Source: Clostridiaceae bacterium (GTDB lineage: Bacteria > Bacillota > Clostridia > Oscillospirales > Acutalibacteraceae). From it: DNA of 14,434 nt. Shown one piece after another: positions 7,120 through 14,031 of this stretch (its first letter is position 1; each line of letters begins with the position of its first letter). The translations under genes and the position numbers were made by a program. The notes beneath the pieces were generated by a model. It had not been told where the DNA came from and searched no databases. It saw only the letters and a list, made by a program, of their open reading frames with translations. The stretch covers positions 1 to 14,434 of the forward strand of contig CAJGCA010000044.1 of the NCBI GenBank assembly GCA_904501705.1, read 5' to 3'.

Positions 7120-7120
7120 T
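7087..7120. repeat. 16-bp tandem duplication at the convergent gene ends
   Basis: ATGTTCGCTTCAATTA occurs at 7087-7102 and again, perfectly, at 7103-7118, with two further matching bases (period 16). The second copy supplies the stop codon of the amidase frame and the first copy supplies the TGA of the lipoprotein gene on the other strand. With one copy the amidase would run 10 residues further and the lipoprotein would end one residue earlier at a TAA. Confidence 0.95.
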
Positions 7121-7527
7121 TCTAAAAATTTTTCCGATGTCAGTCGGTGCTTCTCGGGAGCTTGATAAACCCTGTAACCACTCTCCGACGATGTTTTGGC
7201 ACCGATACTGCCATCTTTCATTCGATGAAAAGCAAAGGCGCTGTCGCCAACGGTCAAGTTCAAAACACCCTCGCCGGGAACCACCAGCAATTCATGCAGT
7301 TGTGTAACAGGATAATCCTCCACGTAGCGATAATGCAACAACGACCGCAAAGTTTTCATATCGGTAATTTCGACCCCCGTGGGATACTCATCATGAATAA
7401 CCTGGCAAGCATCTATATCCTCCAGCGAATCGATACCGCAATCCGAGAGAAGATTACCGTCCGCAAAGCAGGATGAAAGCAGCATTAAACAAGCCGACAG
7501 CACGCCGAACAAAACCCACTTTTTCAT
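7096..7527 (-). CDS. Putative lipoprotein of unknown function at the end of the his operon
   Basis: I do not recognise this family. The 143-residue product starts MKKWVLFGVLSACLMLLSSC: a charged N-terminus, a hydrophobic core and a lipobox LSSC with Cys20 as the predicted lipid-modified residue, so it should be anchored on the outer face of the membrane. The remaining ~120 residues look like a small mixed alpha/beta domain (for example TGVEITDMKTLRSLLHYRY near 50-68 and GVLNLTVGDSAFAFHRMKDG near 87-106) with no catalytic motif I can name. The start is ATG with AGGAG 9 nt upstream. It begins only 16 bp after the hisIE stop, whose TAA touches this ribosome binding site, so it is probably co-transcribed with his. 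Its last 24 bp overlap the convergent amidase gene. Confidence 0.85.
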   Translation of the reverse strand: MKKWVLFGVLSACLMLLSSCFADGNLLSDCGIDSLEDIDACQVIHDEYPTGVEITDMKTLRSLLHYRYVEDYPVTQLHELLVVPGEGVLNLTVGDSAFAFHRMKDGSIGAKTSSESGYRVYQAPEKHRLTSEKFLELIEANIN

Positions 7528-7543
7528 ACAGCGCTTCTCCTTT

Positions 7544-8191
7544 TTAAGTCATTTTCTCTTGCTTGACCTTGTGGTCGATGACGTGGCGGGAGGCAAGCTC
7601 CTTATGCACATCCTCGACGGTGATACCCATCTCCACCATCAGCACCATCGCGTGATACGCGAGATCGGCAAGCTCATAGATAGTCTCCGCCTTGTCGTCC
7701 GCTTTACCCGCGATAATGACCTCGGTGCACTCCTCGCCCACCTTTTTGAGAATCTTGTCGATACCCTTCTCAAACAGGTAGGTGGTATACGAACCCTCGG
7801 GCTTGTCGGCTTTGCGGCCTTCGAGCAGCTCGTACAACCCCTGCAAACTGAACTCCTGCCGCTCGTCGCTGTGCCACAGCTCATTCGTAAAGCAGGATTC
7901 CGTCCCGAGATGGCAAGCAGGGCCTTCCTTCTCCACCACCACCACGAGGGCATCGCCGTCGCAGTCGGCGGTAATGGACACAATGTGCTGATAATTGCCG
8001 CTGGTCTCACCCTTGAGCCACAGCTCCTGCCGCGAACGACTCCAGAAGCAGGTCAACCCCTTTACCATCGAAATGGCGAGGCTCTCCTTATTCATATACG
8101 CGACCGTCAGCACCTGCTTGGTGATAGAATCTACCACCACGGCAGGAATCAGCCCGTCCTTATCGAATTTCAGATTATTGATGTCGATCAT
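7544..8191 (-). CDS. hisIE: Bifunctional phosphoribosyl-AMP cyclohydrolase / phosphoribosyl-ATP pyrophosphatase
   Basis: It performs histidine steps 2 and 3: the HisE part hydrolyses PR-ATP to PR-AMP, and the HisI part opens the purine ring of PR-AMP. Of 215 residues, HisI covers about 1-110 with CFWSRSRQELWLKGETSGN (48-66), the metal site ADCDGD (Asp76, Cys77, Asp78, Asp80) and the zinc cysteines Cys93 and Cys100. HisE covers about 115-210 with VGEECTEVIIAGK (151-163) and ELADLAYH (173-180). The length is normal for the fused form. The start is ATG with GAGGG 8 nt upstream, and it follows the hisF stop by 2 bp, so translation is likely coupled. Confidence 0.97.
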   Translation of the reverse strand: MIDINNLKFDKDGLIPAVVVDSITKQVLTVAYMNKESLAISMVKGLTCFWSRSRQELWLKGETSGNYQHIVSITADCDGDALVVVVEKEGPACHLGTESCFTNELWHSDERQEFSLQGLYELLEGRKADKPEGSYTTYLFEKGIDKILKKVGEECTEVIIAGKADDKAETIYELADLAYHAMVLMVEMGITVEDVHKELASRHVIDHKVKQEKMT

Positions 8192-8193
8192 AT

Positions 8194-8952
8194 TTATACC
8201 CTCACTATAATGTTATGGTTTTTCAGCTCTTGTTTCAGGTCGGGGATGGCGATCTCTCCAAAATGGAACACCGAAGCCGCCAACCCTGCATCAATGTCGG
8301 GAATCGCACGGAACAGGTCCACGAAATCCCCCATACAGCCCGCACCGCCTGAAGCGATGACCGGCACGTTCACCGCATCGCACACCGCCCTAAGCATTTC
8401 GATGTCGAAGCCGCGCTTCACGCCGTCGGTGTCGATGGAATTGACCACGACCTCGCCTGCGCCCATCTCGACGCAGCGTTTGATCCAGCCGATGGCCTCC
8501 ATCCCCGTATCCTCGCGCCCGCCCTTGGCGAACACGCGAAACTCGCCGTCCACGCGCTTGATATCCGCACTGAGCACAACGCACTGACTGCCGTATTTCT
8601 GCGCCGCCGCGCGCACCAGCTCAGGGTTGCGGATGGCGCCCGAATTCACGCTGACCTTATCCGCACCGCATTTGAGCACGCGGTCGAAATCATCCAGCGT
8701 GTTGATGCCGCCGCCGACCGTCAACGGAATGAAGATGGTGCTCGCCACCTGCCGCAGAATGTCGGTGAACAGTCCTCGCCCTTCGGCAGATGCGGTGATG
8801 TCGTAAAACACCAGCTCATCCGCACCGTTTTGCGAATAGTAGGCCGCCAGTTCAACGGGTGAGGACACGTCTGCAAGGCCCGCGAAATTGACACCCTTGA
8901 CCACCCGTCCGTCCTTAACGTCCAGGCAAGGAATAATGCGTTTTGTAATCAT
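8194..8952 (-). CDS. hisF: Imidazole glycerol phosphate synthase, cyclase subunit
   Basis: HisF uses ammonia delivered by HisH to turn PRFAR into imidazole glycerol phosphate and AICAR. It is a 252-residue (beta/alpha)8 barrel of exactly the usual length. Asp11 (PCLDVKDG) and Asp130 (LSADIKRVDG), the two catalytic aspartates, are present. Phosphate-binding loops are visible as TVGGGI (78-83) and ASGGAG further on. The start ATG overlaps the hisA stop by 4 bp (ATGA). HisF and HisH are a heterodimer but here are separated by the DUF6440-like gene and hisA. Confidence 0.98.
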   Translation of the reverse strand: MITKRIIPCLDVKDGRVVKGVNFAGLADVSSPVELAAYYSQNGADELVFYDITASAEGRGLFTDILRQVASTIFIPLTVGGGINTLDDFDRVLKCGADKVSVNSGAIRNPELVRAAAQKYGSQCVVLSADIKRVDGEFRVFAKGGREDTGMEAIGWIKRCVEMGAGEVVVNSIDTDGVKRGFDIEMLRAVCDAVNVPVIASGGAGCMGDFVDLFRAIPDIDAGLAASVFHFGEIAIPDLKQELKNHNIIVRV

Positions 8953-9662
8953 CTTGCCACCTCGATCGCTTCACGCAGGTCAATCGCGCCCGTGTAATAC
9001 GCCTTGCCGATGATGGCACCGTACAAGTCCATCGCACGCAGGGTGCGCACGTCCTCCATCGAGGACACACCGCCCGAAGCGACGATATTCATCGCGTATT
9101 TGGCGGATAATTCGCGGTACAGTTCACAGTTGGTCCCCTTCATCGCGCCGTCCTTGGAGATGTCGGTGCAAATAACCGTCTTAACGCCGATCGCCTGCAT
9201 CTTATCCATAAACTGTTCGAGGGTATAGGCGGATTTCTCCAGCCAGCCCTTGATGGCGACGAAACCATCCTTGACGTCCGCGCCGACAGCGATATGCTCG
9301 CCGTATTTCTCCACCGCGGTGCGCAAAAATGCCTCGTCCGTTACCGCTGCAGTGCCGAGAATGACGCGGTCGACACCGACGGCGAGATACTTTTCCACCG
9401 TCGCCATATCGCGCACACCGCCGCCGATCTCCACCTTGAGTGCGGTTTCCTTTGCCACGCGCTTGACAATAGTGAGATTCGGGGTCGTGCCGTCCTTTGC
9501 GCCCTCGAGGTCCACCATATGAATATGCGTGGCACCCGCGGCTTCAAAGTCCCGCGCCACCGCGACGGGATCATCGCTGTACACGGTCATATTCGCGTAA
9601 TCGCCCTTAAACAGGCGCACCGCCTTTTGCTGTACCAAATCAATGGCAGGGAAAATAATCAT
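8949..9662 (-). CDS. hisA: ProFAR isomerase, 1-(5-phosphoribosyl)-5-[(5-phosphoribosylamino)methylideneamino]imidazole-4-carboxamide isomerase
   Basis: It catalyses the Amadori-type isomerisation of ProFAR to PRFAR. It is a 237-residue barrel related to HisF, close to the usual ~240. Catalytic Asp8 (FPAIDL) and Asp129 (GADVKDG) are present, with the phosphate loops EIGGGVRD (78-85) and ASGGVSS later. The ATG at 9660-9662 is preferred to an upstream in-frame ATG because the family starts MIIFPAIDL and AGAGGA-like ribosome binding bases lie ~8 nt upstream, inside the end of the preceding small gene. It starts 4 bp after that gene's stop, so the two are probably translationally coupled. Confidence 0.97.
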   Translation of the reverse strand: MIIFPAIDLVQQKAVRLFKGDYANMTVYSDDPVAVARDFEAAGATHIHMVDLEGAKDGTTPNLTIVKRVAKETALKVEIGGGVRDMATVEKYLAVGVDRVILGTAAVTDEAFLRTAVEKYGEHIAVGADVKDGFVAIKGWLEKSAYTLEQFMDKMQAIGVKTVICTDISKDGAMKGTNCELYRELSAKYAMNIVASGGVSSMEDVRTLRAMDLYGAIIGKAYYTGAIDLREAIEVAR

Positions 9663-9666
9663 ATAG

Positions 9667-9861
9667 TTATTCCTCTTCCGTAATCGGGGTAACGATGGGG
9701 TTGCCCATGGCATCGACCAGCACCGTCAGGCCGCCGCTGTAACCCGAAGCGGCATACAAATAGTTGACACCCGTCTGCTTATCTACCAAAATGTACTGCG
9801 ACACCATAAAACTGCCTTGTGTTTCCTTGATGATAAATCGCTTGGTTTTCTTCGGTTTCAC
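9667..9861 (-). CDS. DUF6440-like small protein inside the his operon
   Basis: A 64-residue protein with a GTG start. The basic N-terminus (MKPKKTKRF) is followed by a stretch containing VDKQTGVNYLYAASGYSGG and LVDAMGNPIV, the pattern I associate with the DUF6440 family (VDKxTGVNYL...GYxGGLTxLxDxxGxP). No function is known to me, and the family call comes from memory of the motif. It has no signal peptide or membrane segment and is probably a small cytoplasmic beta-rich protein. It is tightly built into the operon: its GTG overlaps the hisH TGA (GTGA), a GAGGGGG site lies 7 nt upstream, and its end carries the hisA ribosome binding site. That arrangement argues for real expression; a role in histidine synthesis is not shown. 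Confidence 0.82.
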   Translation of the reverse strand: MKPKKTKRFIIKETQGSFMVSQYILVDKQTGVNYLYAASGYSGGLTVLVDAMGNPIVTPITEEE

Positions 9862-10475
9862 ACGCTCGCCCCCTCACAAAATGCGCGTAGAATATTCAGC
9901 CCCACTTCTCCGCTCTTTTCGGGGTGGAACTGACAGCCCATCACGTTACCCTTGGCAACGGCGGCAGTGAGTTCTTTGCCGTATTCTGCTGTCGCGATAA
10001 CGCTGTCGGCGCAATCCATCGCAAAATACGAATGGACAAAATACACGCAGTCTCCCTCTTTGAGGTAACGGAACAGCGGGTGTGTCTTGTCAAAATGCAG
10101 CTCGTTCCACCCGATGTGCGGAATTTTCAGCTCGGCAGGGATAACCCCCTGCATCGGCACGACCGCGCCTTTCAGTAAACCAAGACCATCGTGCTCGCCG
10201 AACTCATAGCTCTTCTCAAACAGCATCTGCATACCGAGGCAGATGCCCATCAGTTCTTTACCGCGGGCAACTTCCTCGCGCAGCACCTCATCAAGGCCGC
10301 TGTCGCGCAGTTTCTTCGCCGCGTCGGCGAACGCGCCGACACCCGGCAGAATCAGTTTATCCGCCCGACGAATCTCGTCCTTGTCAGCAGTGATGATCAC
10401 CTGCTGCCCGATATATTCGAGCGACGAGCGCAGCGAAAACAGGTTGCCGACACCGTAATCTAAAATCGCTATCAT
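9858..10475 (-). CDS. hisH: Imidazole glycerol phosphate synthase, glutamine amidotransferase subunit
   Basis: HisH hydrolyses glutamine and channels ammonia to HisF. The 205 residues form a class I glutaminase with the full triad: Cys79 in GICLGMQ, and His184 and Glu186 in CQFHPEKS. DYGVGN (6-11) and LPGVGAF (43-49, oxyanion region) are also typical. The ATG overlaps the hisB stop by 4 bp (ATGA), and its own stop overlaps the next small gene's GTG. Length and motifs are normal. Confidence 0.98.
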   Translation of the reverse strand: MIAILDYGVGNLFSLRSSLEYIGQQVIITADKDEIRRADKLILPGVGAFADAAKKLRDSGLDEVLREEVARGKELMGICLGMQMLFEKSYEFGEHDGLGLLKGAVVPMQGVIPAELKIPHIGWNELHFDKTHPLFRYLKEGDCVYFVHSYFAMDCADSVIATAEYGKELTAAVAKGNVMGCQFHPEKSGEVGLNILRAFCEGASV

Positions 10476-11062
10476 CCAATCACACCTTTGGTCGACGGAA
10501 TCTCATCCGCAAACTTCCCGTCAATTGCCACGGCCTTTGCCAGGCAACGCGCAACCGACTTGAACGCACCCTCTAAAATGTGGTGAGAGTTCTCCCCTGC
10601 GAGCTGACGGATGTGCAGGGTTACGCCTGCATCCCGTGCGAAGGCATCAAAGAACTCTTTACCGAGCTGGGTATCGAAGGTGCCGACCTTCTCGGTCGGG
10701 ATATCGAGACAATAATAGCAGCCACCGCGCCCAGAAATATCCACCGCCGCGAGAATCAGCGCCTCGTCCATCGGCAGAGTAATATCACCGTAACGCACAA
10801 TACCGCGCTTATCGCCGAGCGCTTCGGCGAACGCCTTGCCGAGGCAGATGCCGATATCCTCCACCGTGTGGTGATCGTCGACGTAGGTATCCCCCGTGCA
10901 GGTAACCGACAGGTCAAACCGCCCGTGCTTGGCAAACAGGGTCAGCATGTGGTCGAGGAAGCCGCAGCCCGTTACGCAGGCGGCGACACCCGTGCCGTCC
11001 AGATTCAAGGTCAGCGCGATATCCGTTTCGGCTGTCTTGCGATTAATTTGCGCTTTTCTCAT
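10472..11062 (-). CDS. hisB: Imidazoleglycerol-phosphate dehydratase
   Basis: It dehydrates imidazole glycerol phosphate to imidazole acetol phosphate, using manganese in a 24-subunit shell. This is the monofunctional form with 196 residues; there is no histidinol-phosphatase domain as in enterobacterial HisB. Metal-binding motifs GFLDHML (34-40), DDHHTVEDIG (62-71) and ENSHHILEGAFK (157-168) are intact, and the protein ends with the usual PSTKGV. The start is ATG with GGAGGG 7 nt upstream, 3 bp after the hisC stop. Confidence 0.98.
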   Translation of the reverse strand: MRKAQINRKTAETDIALTLNLDGTGVAACVTGCGFLDHMLTLFAKHGRFDLSVTCTGDTYVDDHHTVEDIGICLGKAFAEALGDKRGIVRYGDITLPMDEALILAAVDISGRGGCYYCLDIPTEKVGTFDTQLGKEFFDAFARDAGVTLHIRQLAGENSHHILEGAFKSVARCLAKAVAIDGKFADEIPSTKGVIG

Positions 11063-11065
11063 ACC

Positions 11066-12124
11066 TTATCCCTCCAAAATACGTTCTATCGTATCCACGA
11101 GAATCTGCATCTGCTCCATCGTGCCGATGGTGATGCGGTTATACTCTGCGATGCGCGGTTTGGTGAAATGCCGCACCAGCACACCGCGCACTTTGAGTTG
11201 TTCATACATTTCCTGCCCGTCGATGCGGTCAGACTTGGCAAACACGAAATTCGCCTTGGAATCCAACACCTCAAAGCCCAAACGGGTAAGTGCTTTCACC
11301 GTCCACGCGCGGTTTTCCGCGATCGTGCGGCAGTTATTCATATAATACGCGTTTTCGTTCAGCGCCGCAATCCCTGCCACAGCAGTCAAGCGGTTGACGT
11401 TATACGGGTTAGTGGAATATTTCACCGTGTTGAGGTCGGCAATCAATTTCTCATTGCCGATACCGAAGCCCAGCCGCGCGCCCGCCATCGAGCGAGATTT
11501 TGAAAAGGTCTGCACAACGAGCAGATTATCGTACTTGTCCACCAACGACACCGCGCTGTCCGCGCCGAAATCCACGTACGCCTCGTCTACAATAACGACG
11601 TTGTCGGGATTGGTGCGCAGAATTTGCTCAATATCCGCGAGCGGTAAACACATTCCCGTCGGCGCATTGGGATTGGCGATGACGATGGTCTTGCCGATAC
11701 CGCAATAGTCCCGCACGTCAATGGAAAAATCCGCTTTCAGCGGAATTTCCTCGTACGGGATGTGGTTGAGGTCGGCGAACACGGGATAAAACCCGTAGGT
11801 GATATCCGCAAACACGAGCGGATGCGCCTCGTCCGCAAACGCCATAAAGGCGAAATTCAGCACCTCATCCGAGCCGTTGACCATCAGCACCTGCTCGGGG
11901 CGCACGCCGTAAACCTCGGCGAGTTTTCCACGCAGAGCGGTACATTCGGGATCGCTGTACAACTGTAAGTGGTCGACCTCCGCGGCAACCGCCGCCTTGA
12001 CCGACGGCGACGGCGGAAAGGGCGACTCGTTGGTGTTGAGTTTCACATACTGCATATCACGGGGCTGTTCCCCCGGCGTATACGGCACCAAATTCGCGTA
12101 TTTTTCACTAAAAAATCGGCTCAT
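11066..12124 (-). CDS. hisC: Histidinol-phosphate aminotransferase
   Basis: It transfers an amino group from glutamate to imidazole acetol phosphate, giving histidinol phosphate. It is a PLP enzyme of fold type I with 352 residues, in the normal range. LNTNESPFPPSP (29-40) forms part of the substrate entry. NPNAPTG (151-157), VDEAYVDF (179-186) and Lys209 in TFSKSRSMAGARLGF, the PLP Schiff-base lysine, are present. It ends with RITIGT and a helix. The start is ATG, 6 bp after the hisD stop. The nearest GAGGAT lies ~10 nt upstream, so coupling from hisD is likely. Confidence 0.97.
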   Translation of the reverse strand: MSRFFSEKYANLVPYTPGEQPRDMQYVKLNTNESPFPPSPSVKAAVAAEVDHLQLYSDPECTALRGKLAEVYGVRPEQVLMVNGSDEVLNFAFMAFADEAHPLVFADITYGFYPVFADLNHIPYEEIPLKADFSIDVRDYCGIGKTIVIANPNAPTGMCLPLADIEQILRTNPDNVVIVDEAYVDFGADSAVSLVDKYDNLLVVQTFSKSRSMAGARLGFGIGNEKLIADLNTVKYSTNPYNVNRLTAVAGIAALNENAYYMNNCRTIAENRAWTVKALTRLGFEVLDSKANFVFAKSDRIDGQEMYEQLKVRGVLVRHFTKPRIAEYNRITIGTMEQMQILVDTIERILEG

Positions 12125-12130
12125 ATAAAA

Positions 12131-13408
12131 TCAATCCTCAAATCGCACGGTCGCACTCTTGGCGTGGGCGTCCAAGCCCTCTTGCTGTGCAAAATACGCC
12201 ACCTTATCGGCAACGGCGGCAAGCGCGTCCGCGGTATAATAAGTAAACTGGGATTTCTTCACAAAATCGTCCACCGACAAGGGCGAGGAGAACCGCGCCG
12301 TGCCGCTGGTGGGCAGGGTGTGGTTGGGGCCGGCGAAATAGTCGCCGAGCGCCTCGGGGCAGTGCTTGCCCATAAAGATGGAACCCGCGTGCTTGACCTT
12401 ATCAAGATAGTCAAACGGGTTATCCACACACAGTTCGAGATGCTCCGGAGCGATCTCGTTGGCAATGTCGATGGCGAGCATCAGATTGCCCTCGGCAACG
12501 ATGATCTTGCCGTTTTTGTCGATCGACGCGCGGGCAATCTCACTGCGCGAGAGCAGCGGGATCTGCCGCTCAAGCTCCGCGCTCACCGCCTCAGCAAAGA
12601 CGCGGCTGTCGGTGACCAGCACCGCGCTCGCCATCCGATCGTGCTCCGCTTGGCTGAGCAGGTCGGCAGCAACGAATTTTGGGTTGCAGGTGGCATCCGC
12701 CACGACGAGGATCTCGCTCGGGCCCGCGATCATATCAATGGACACCTTGCCGAACACCTGCTTCTTGGCTTCCGCTACATACGCGTTACCCGGACCAACA
12801 ATTTTGTCCACTTTCGGCACGCTCTCGGTACCGTAAGCAAGTGCCGCAACCGCCTGCGCGCCGCCGACCTTAAAGATGCGGTCGACACCGGCAATCTTCG
12901 CTGCCGCCAAAATGACGGGGTTGACCTTGCCCTGCGCACTCGGCGGGGTAACCATCACGATCTCACGGCAGCCGGCGATCTTGGCAGGGATGCTGTCCAT
13001 CAGCACGGTCGACGGATACGCCGCCGTACCGCCGGGGACGTACAAACCCACCTTTTCAATTGGGGTAACCTTCTGTCCCGTTACCACGCCGTCTTTTTCA
13101 TTGATGATGAAGCTGTTGCGCACTTGCTTTTCGTGGAAGGCGCGGATATTCGCCGCCGCCTCGCGTAGGATGTCGAGGAAGGTCTCCTCCACCGCCGCGA
13201 ATGCCTCGTCGATCTCCTCCGCCGTCACCTCGAGGGTGGACAGCTCCGCTTTATCGAATTTGCGCGCGTAGTCGTACAACGCCGCATCGCCGCGGTCGAT
13301 GACGTCCGCGATGATGGCGGTAACTACGCCCTCAACGTTCGTGTCGATATTTTCACGCGCGAAAATCTCATCATTGGAGACCTCGCCGTAGTTAAAAATC
13401 TTAATCAT
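12131..13408 (-). CDS. hisD: Histidinol dehydrogenase
   Basis: It oxidises L-histidinol to L-histidine in two NAD-dependent steps, using zinc. The 425-residue length is normal. Visible: VPGGTAAYPS (124-133), VGPGN near 204-208, IDMIAGPSEILVVAD (224-238), zinc ligands in LLSQAEHD (Gln253, His256), the catalytic pair Glu322-His323 in APEHLEL, Asp356 in CPEALGDY and His415 in LDAHAKSATVR. The ATG lies inside the end of hisG (8-bp overlap), which implies translational coupling. Confidence 0.98.
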   Translation of the reverse strand: MIKIFNYGEVSNDEIFARENIDTNVEGVVTAIIADVIDRGDAALYDYARKFDKAELSTLEVTAEEIDEAFAAVEETFLDILREAAANIRAFHEKQVRNSFIINEKDGVVTGQKVTPIEKVGLYVPGGTAAYPSTVLMDSIPAKIAGCREIVMVTPPSAQGKVNPVILAAAKIAGVDRIFKVGGAQAVAALAYGTESVPKVDKIVGPGNAYVAEAKKQVFGKVSIDMIAGPSEILVVADATCNPKFVAADLLSQAEHDRMASAVLVTDSRVFAEAVSAELERQIPLLSRSEIARASIDKNGKIIVAEGNLMLAIDIANEIAPEHLELCVDNPFDYLDKVKHAGSIFMGKHCPEALGDYFAGPNHTLPTSGTARFSSPLSVDDFVKKSQFTYYTADALAAVADKVAYFAQQEGLDAHAKSATVRFED

Positions 13409-14030
13409 CGGTTTTTACCTGCTCTTTCAGTTCGCGCAGGATCTGCTCAATCTGCGCCGTCTTAAACTTAAACGCGGTCTTGTTGACAATGAGTCGCGCG
13501 CTGATCGGCACGACCGTCTCCTTGACCTCGAGGTCGTTCTCTTTGAGGGTGGTACCTGTCTCGACGATATCGACGATGACATCCGACAGTCCGAGGATCG
13601 GCGCGATCTCGATCGAGCCGTTGAGCTTGATAATGTCAATATCCCGTCCGATGCCAGCGTAATACTGCCGCGCGATGTTGACAAACTTTGTCGCGACCTT
13701 TAAGGTGCGCTCACCGTTGTCGCGGAACTCCTTTTTCGCCGCGACCGCCATGCGGCATTTGCCGATGTTGAGGTCCAGCATCTCGTAAATGTCGGGCTCG
13801 TATTCCAGCAGAATATCCTTGCCCGCGACGCCGATATCCGCCGCGCCGCGCTCAACGTAGATGGATACGTCGGAGGGCTTGACCCAGAAATAGCGTAGCC
13901 CCTTCTCCTCATTCTCGAAGATGAGCTTGCGGTTATTTTCCTTGATCGAAGGACACTCGTACCCTGCCGCTTCAAACATCGCGTACACCTTTTCACCGAG
14001 GCGACCCTTGGGAAGTGCAATATTGATCAT
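13401..14030 (-). CDS. hisG: ATP phosphoribosyltransferase catalytic subunit, short form
   Basis: It catalyses the first histidine step, condensing ATP and PRPP. At 209 residues it is the short form (HisG_S), which lacks the C-terminal ACT-like feedback domain and needs HisZ for activity and histidine control. The start MINIALPKGRLG is typical. GVAGKDILLE (67-76) and the PRPP loop DIVETGTTL (154-162) are present. The ATG at 14028-14030 has GGGAGGGG 7 nt upstream and is preferred to an in-frame ATG 33 nt further up, which lies within hisZ. It starts 1 bp after the hisZ stop. Confidence 0.97.
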   Translation of the reverse strand: MINIALPKGRLGEKVYAMFEAAGYECPSIKENNRKLIFENEEKGLRYFWVKPSDVSIYVERGAADIGVAGKDILLEYEPDIYEMLDLNIGKCRMAVAAKKEFRDNGERTLKVATKFVNIARQYYAGIGRDIDIIKLNGSIEIAPILGLSDVIVDIVETGTTLKENDLEVKETVVPISARLIVNKTAFKFKTAQIEQILRELKEQVKTDD

Positions 14031-14031
14031 A

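Noticed and set aside
7559..8587. 342-codon open frame on the plus strand opposite hisIE and hisF
   Set aside because: It is antisense to two intact conserved genes, its composition changes where the gene underneath changes, and it shows no domain.
9663..9713. Upstream in-frame ATG for hisA (17 extra residues)
   Set aside because: The extension overlaps the DUF6440-like gene, and the HisA family begins at MIIFPAIDL.
10580..11503. 307-codon open frame on the plus strand opposite hisB/hisC
   Set aside because: A shadow of two real genes; no motif or start signal supports it.
11969..13168. 399-codon open frame on the plus strand opposite hisD/hisC
   Set aside because: Its Arg/His-rich composition and exact overlap with hisD mark it as a codon-bias shadow. 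No promoter or ribosome binding site is evident.
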